Positions 60,171 to 64,000 of a stretch of 64,000 nt of DNA are shown one piece after another. A program made the translations under genes and the position numbers. The notes below the pieces were generated by a model that made no database searches, was not told the origin of the DNA, and was given only the letters and a program-made list of their open reading frames with translations. The stretch spans positions 11,422,466 through 11,486,465 of the forward strand of contig NC_051128.1 in assembly GCF_014839805.1 (NCBI RefSeq), given 5' to 3'. The stretch comes from Manduca sexta (lineage: Eukaryota > Arthropoda > Insecta > Lepidoptera > Sphingidae). How positions within the stretch are numbered: position 1 is the stretch's first letter; every line of letters begins with the position of its first letter.

Positions 60171-61031
60171 TATCTTGTTATAAATCCAACTCTCTAACCG
60201 AAACAAATTTTTAGACACAGAATAAAACATTGTTTCATATAAACCTGTGTCTATTTACGCAATGTACATAGGAATCGAATTAGCGACCTCCGGCCACTTT
60301 CGCGTATTTGTTCAGGCGACCGCGGTCCCTCCCCGAGGCCCTCCTCCCATCGAAAAAACCCTTTGGAGTGAAAAGTTAGAAGCTTGGCATCAACATATTG
60401 ATTTTAAAAACGAAATGATCGTGGATTGAGTGACCTAGTCGCTTTATTGGTCTAGTAGAGAATTGTCAATGTAAAGAGTGCGGTTTTGGCTTGCTGACTA
60501 TTTGTTTTAAAATTCAATTTTCTAATTTACGCGACACACGACTGATTGATGATTTATAATACAGCTGTACCTAAAGATATTTTATAGAATGATTCCCATC
60601 TTTAGATTTAAAAAAAAATTGTATTATGGAATACGAAAATAATACTACTTATTGCTAAGCATGATCCTCCTATACTGCGAGGGAAGAACGAGTGCGAAGG
60701 AGTATCTTCTTTGCGACTGTATTGTCGTCGCGTAGATGATTGTATTGACTGCGCCCACCTAAACTTAGTGACGTTAAAGAGGTGGGTTTGTTGCTTATAA
60801 AAGCAGTAGATAATACTCATGCTTGATCCTCATTCGCTAAGATAGAAACTTGTGACATAAATAATAAAAAAATCTCAAAAACAAACAGTTTAAAATCGAA
60901 AAGTATTTTTAGTTCAGCGAAAGATGACTCGTAAAATACTGAAAGGTATACAGCCTTGAATAAACTAGCTTCCTACTAATATATGCACATTGACACACAA
61001 ACTACACATGGCAATAATTTCTCTCTTCTAG
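60171..61031. other. Non-coding stretch
   Basis: Frames at 60247-60429 and 60608-60820 have no recognised domain. Nothing else seen. Confidence 0.35.
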
Positions 61032-61225
61032 TATTTTTTTTTTATTGCCGTAGTAGGTAAACGAGCAAGCGGTCTGCCTGATGATAATCAGCATCTGCCG
61101 GCCATGGACTTTACAATGCCAGATGTACAGCCAAGCCGTTGCCTACCTGGAGGTGAACACTCTTTTTAAGCCTCTTTCAAAGGACAAGTCCTTGCACTCA
61201 GGATACTCCGATGCAGGGAATTCAT
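61032..61225 (-). repeat. Poly-A retroposon tail, family D relative
   Basis: TTTTTTTTTATTGCCGTAGT, AACGAGCAAGCGGTCTGCCT, GATGATAATCAGCATCTGCC, AATGCCAGATGTACAGCC and GTTGCCTACCTGGAGGTGAA. The edge corresponds to family D (ATTGCTTT...GACGAGCTTGCCGTTCGCCTGATGG), but the body differs, so a related but separate element shares this end. Confidence 0.65.
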
Positions 61226-62439
61226 TCCTAAGTTCATAAGATGTATGATCACGCATAACATAAAGCCGGGAAAAAATAGTCTTCTTGATTTGAAATTCTA
61301 AAACAGAGACGCGCGAAAATTGTTAAAGAAAATATGTTGTATAGAATGTTGCGGGCAGATTGCCGTTAATATCTCACGACGCTTATAATTCACTTGTGTG
61401 CTCGTATATAAAAAATCCGTGTACAAAAAACCATTATTGGCGTTCGGAACGATGCCTCGGGGCGACATCCATCCTATACTCTTTGAACCACACACATTAG
61501 ACCGCGGCGCGAATCACAGGCGACGTACATTTAGAAGTAAATTTGTAATAGCATTGTTGATGCGGCTGGGTTTTCAAGATATTAGCGTAGATATAATTTT
61601 GTCTATAAGGAGGTTTTGTTTGTACAACTGAAAGACGAGCAAGCATCTTTGATTACCATTAGATAGTAATCAGACAAGAGACTTGTTTGCTGTTGTTTAC
61701 GAGCAGTATTATCGCTGATAATCAAAGCCCGTAACAGCAGCAACATTAGGAACTTTGACTTAAAACCAGGCACTAACTACACTGTGTTCCTCGCGCTGAG
61801 ATATTAATACTACGTTACCAATGTAGATTTATCCTGAACTTATTGAATTTAAACATAAACACGGTAATATTTGCAACAAACCTGCTAGTGGCAGATATCA
61901 ACTTTCCGATATTAACCTATTTAATAAAGGAGACATTTTAGACATGAATCTGGTCTATATGAACATACATTTAAAAAAAAAAAATCTCAGACGTAATTTT
62001 AAATTTTCTTGGAGATACAGCGAAGCTTATAATTTACAAAAAAATATACTTTTGTATCTTAACCAAAGTAACGGTAAAACTACAAGTTCAATTTTGCAGT
62101 CGGACAAATGTTTGTGATCAGGATATCAAGCTCATATCTAGCAAAGCAACGAAATCAATCAATCTTTAACTAGGTACTATTAACGTCTACTGGAAAAGAA
62201 GTTATACACTACGCATACAATTTAAAAAATGCGGTTAAAGCTAGGAGCCAGAATGTAAGCCTTTATCTTATTTCAAAATATACATTTTATTTTATATAAA
62301 AAACATTACGTTCTTCTACGATTGCTTAAATTATGCCAACATGCTTTACTGGGTAGTTTCTGACGTTTGACCTAGAGCACGACTAATAGAACAAACCACG
62401 GCTGGATCCATCCATGCAATTGGGTATCTCTCGCTGCCC
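61226..62439. other. Non-coding stretch
   Basis: The 77-codon frame at 61398-61631 starts with GTG and has no recognised domain. CTTTGATTA (about 61648) and TAATCAAAG (about 61717) are complementary. No gene supported. Confidence 0.35.
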
Positions 62440-62695
62440 GATTTTTTTTAATACAGGCTTGGCAATAACCCCACTGATGTTAAGTGGTGTGGGTTCCAAT
62501 ACAATGTCAACTAACGAGAGATGTTTGGCATTCGACAGTCGACACAATTATGCCGGCCTGTTGGAACCAGAGATACACTGGCTGATCCCGGAACGCGACA
62601 CACTTACATGGACCACTATGGCGGGTTTTAGCACCTTGTGTACAGTGGTCGCTATCCGGCTATATAAAATATACCCTATCACCAGCATATTCCAT
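62440..62695 (-). repeat. Poly-A retroposon family C, near full length
   Basis: On the plus strand: TTTTTTTTAATACAGGC edge, CCCCACTGATGTTAAGTGGT, CACAATTATGCCGGCCTGTT, GCTGATCCCGGAACGCGACA and CCACTATGGCGGGTTTTAGC, to CACCAGCATATTCC. The left hairpin arm is mutated (GTCAACTA). The 102-codon frame is incidental. Confidence 0.8.
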
Positions 62696-63550
62696 GCAAT
62701 AAGTAGCAGAGGAAGTCTGTAAATAGCAGTAGTTCAGTACACAATACATGGTGCTTAAATATAAATTAAAAAAAAATAGATCACAAACCAAACGCAACAT
62801 CTCATGCCTTACCCCACACATATTATTCTAACCAAACCCTATTTAAAATCGTTCGCAAAATAAAACGCGGCCGAGCACCCCGGCAGGAATTAGCGGACCT
62901 CTGCCTAATAAATTGTGAAATGATAACGGTGCCGAACCTTTTTTTGACCTCACGTATGTTACCAGCTCCCTAGCCGTGTATTATTTAGATTCAGAGATAA
63001 ATTTTAGTTGTAGATACGTTAATAATTTTTACTGGTTTTGTAGCCAGGATACAATGTTTGCCTGACGAAAGAGGGTACTGACCTAAACGTACCTTCGTGG
63101 TAACAATATTTTTAACATTCCTAGGTTGGTAATGTATTAGCCATTAGTTTTTGCTGCTTAACAGCGGGAATAGACAAAGCGCTTTTCAAACCGTGTTGGT
63201 TTACTCTCTTAACTCTCTAGTTGCTGGTTTTAGTAACTCGCAAGGCAGCTATTGAGGAACATCTGGAAAATTCTTGATCAACGGAGGATACAATGTCCCT
63301 TGAAAATTACAATCAGATTGCAATAACCAGTGCATCATTATCAAAATAAAAATACAAGTAGACTACAATGTTTGGTGTTTTAGATTCAAATTTGAATATG
63401 AGTTTTAGCTTAAAACTTTGACCGTTAGCATTATCCATTTATAATTCCTCACGTGGCTTCCTTGTATGACCTCTGAAAAAACCGAGAGATACTCTTCTGA
63501 TAATTTAAATTTTCCATCTACAAGGCGGTAATAATAGACTTAGCAGAGGA
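62696..63550. other. Non-coding stretch
   Basis: No gene or recognised repeat. Confidence 0.35.
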
Positions 63551-63740
63551 TTTTTTTATTGCTTTGAATGACGAGACGAGCTTTCCATTCGCCTAATGGT
63601 AAGCGATACCGCCCATAAACAGTAGAAACACCATCCAACACTTTGAATTATAAAGTATTGTTTGGTATTCCACTGCGCTCACCATCCTGAGAGATGGGAT
63701 GTTAAGTCTTATTATGTCCAGCAGTTACACTGACTACACG
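63551..63740 (-). repeat. Family D copy, truncated
   Basis: TTTTTTTATTGCTTTGAATG, AGTAGAAACACCATCCAACA, GTATTCCACTGCGCTCACCA and GTCTTATTATGTCCAGCAGT. The far half of the family is absent after GACTACACG. Confidence 0.8.
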
Positions 63741-63902
63741 AAATCATATAGATTAATTAGAAGGCATATATTATTGTGAGAGTTACAGTATATTGGGTTT
63801 TGCTAGCTAGTTTGATCGTTGTATTTCTTTACCAGAAAACACTTCTACTATATACTTTAGCGAGATAAGAAGGAGCTTAGTTAACAAAACCTTCACATTT
63901 CA
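63741..63902. other. Spacer
   Basis: No feature recognised. Confidence 0.35.
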
Positions 63903-64000
63903 CCATAACCATCATCATCTTTAGCCTTAGGAAGTTGACTGCTGAACCTAGCCTTCCCTAAAGATTTCCAAACCTTGTTAGAAGCGACCTGCTTCCAGTG
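63903..64000 (-). repeat. LINE-like 3' tail, cut by window end
   Basis: CATCATCATCTTTAGCCTTA, GGAAGTTGACTGCTGAACCT, AGCCTTCCCTAAAGATTTCC, then GCGACCTGCTTCCAGTG. It is the complement-oriented relative of 2692-2770 and of a common lepidopteran non-LTR tail. It continues beyond the window. Confidence 0.65.

Noticed and set aside
1..64000. CRISPR array, bacterial operon or phage region
   Set aside because: No regularly spaced repeats, no dense long ORFs and no ribosome-binding pattern; repeats are of insect retroposon type.

Overview
The window looks like gene-poor, AT-rich nuclear DNA from an insect, most likely a moth or butterfly (Lepidoptera). This rests on the repeats. Several short families here match interspersed repeats I know as widespread in lepidopteran genomes: the tail with GAGAGGGATTAGGCC, the tail with CTCTGCCTACCCC, the tail with CCACTTACCATCAGGTG, and an element with ATGCGAAAG and GGCTACTTTTTATCCCGG. 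I cannot name the species. No open reading frame exceeds about 113 codons. Several of the longest start at TTG or GTG, or lie inside repeats. I see no recognisable protein domain, rRNA, bona fide tRNA gene, known microRNA or CRISPR array. I therefore annotate no protein-coding gene; the window is probably intergenic or a very large intron.

Layout. 0-12 kb: AT-rich DNA with eight copies (most of them here) of a ~155 bp element with imperfect CAGTGGCG-type inverted ends, a local ~310 bp duplication (3274-4173), and TATCGATA motifs. 12-26 kb: a GC-rich block at 12.8 kb, a CpG-rich block at 23.6-24.3 kb, and scattered SINE and LINE fragments. 26-41 kb: the densest tRNA-headed SINE area, plus a local cluster (31.3-37.1 kb) of ~70-100 bp related segments carrying TGACCTAG, TGACCTTG and TGACGTCA motifs. 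41-57 kb: mostly AT-rich DNA, with GC-richer islands at 45.1, 54.3 and 57.0 kb. 57-64 kb: more retroposon tails, ending in a LINE-like tail cut by the window edge.

How the parts relate. At least three tRNA-like SINE groups are present. One (SINE-A here) has pol III A and B boxes at its head and a 3' tail resembling the LINE 3' end at 20.57-20.83 kb, which suggests that LINE type mobilised it. Two other families end in A-rich tails. The non-repeat sequence is enriched by eye in CRE palindromes (TGACGTCA, seven) and YY1/PHO-like ATGGCGG sites (ten outside repeats, four inside one repeat family). The best biological hypothesis is a regulatory landscape with decayed transposons, not an operon-like or protein system. 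Family labels (SINE-A, MITE-1 and so on) are local to this report.
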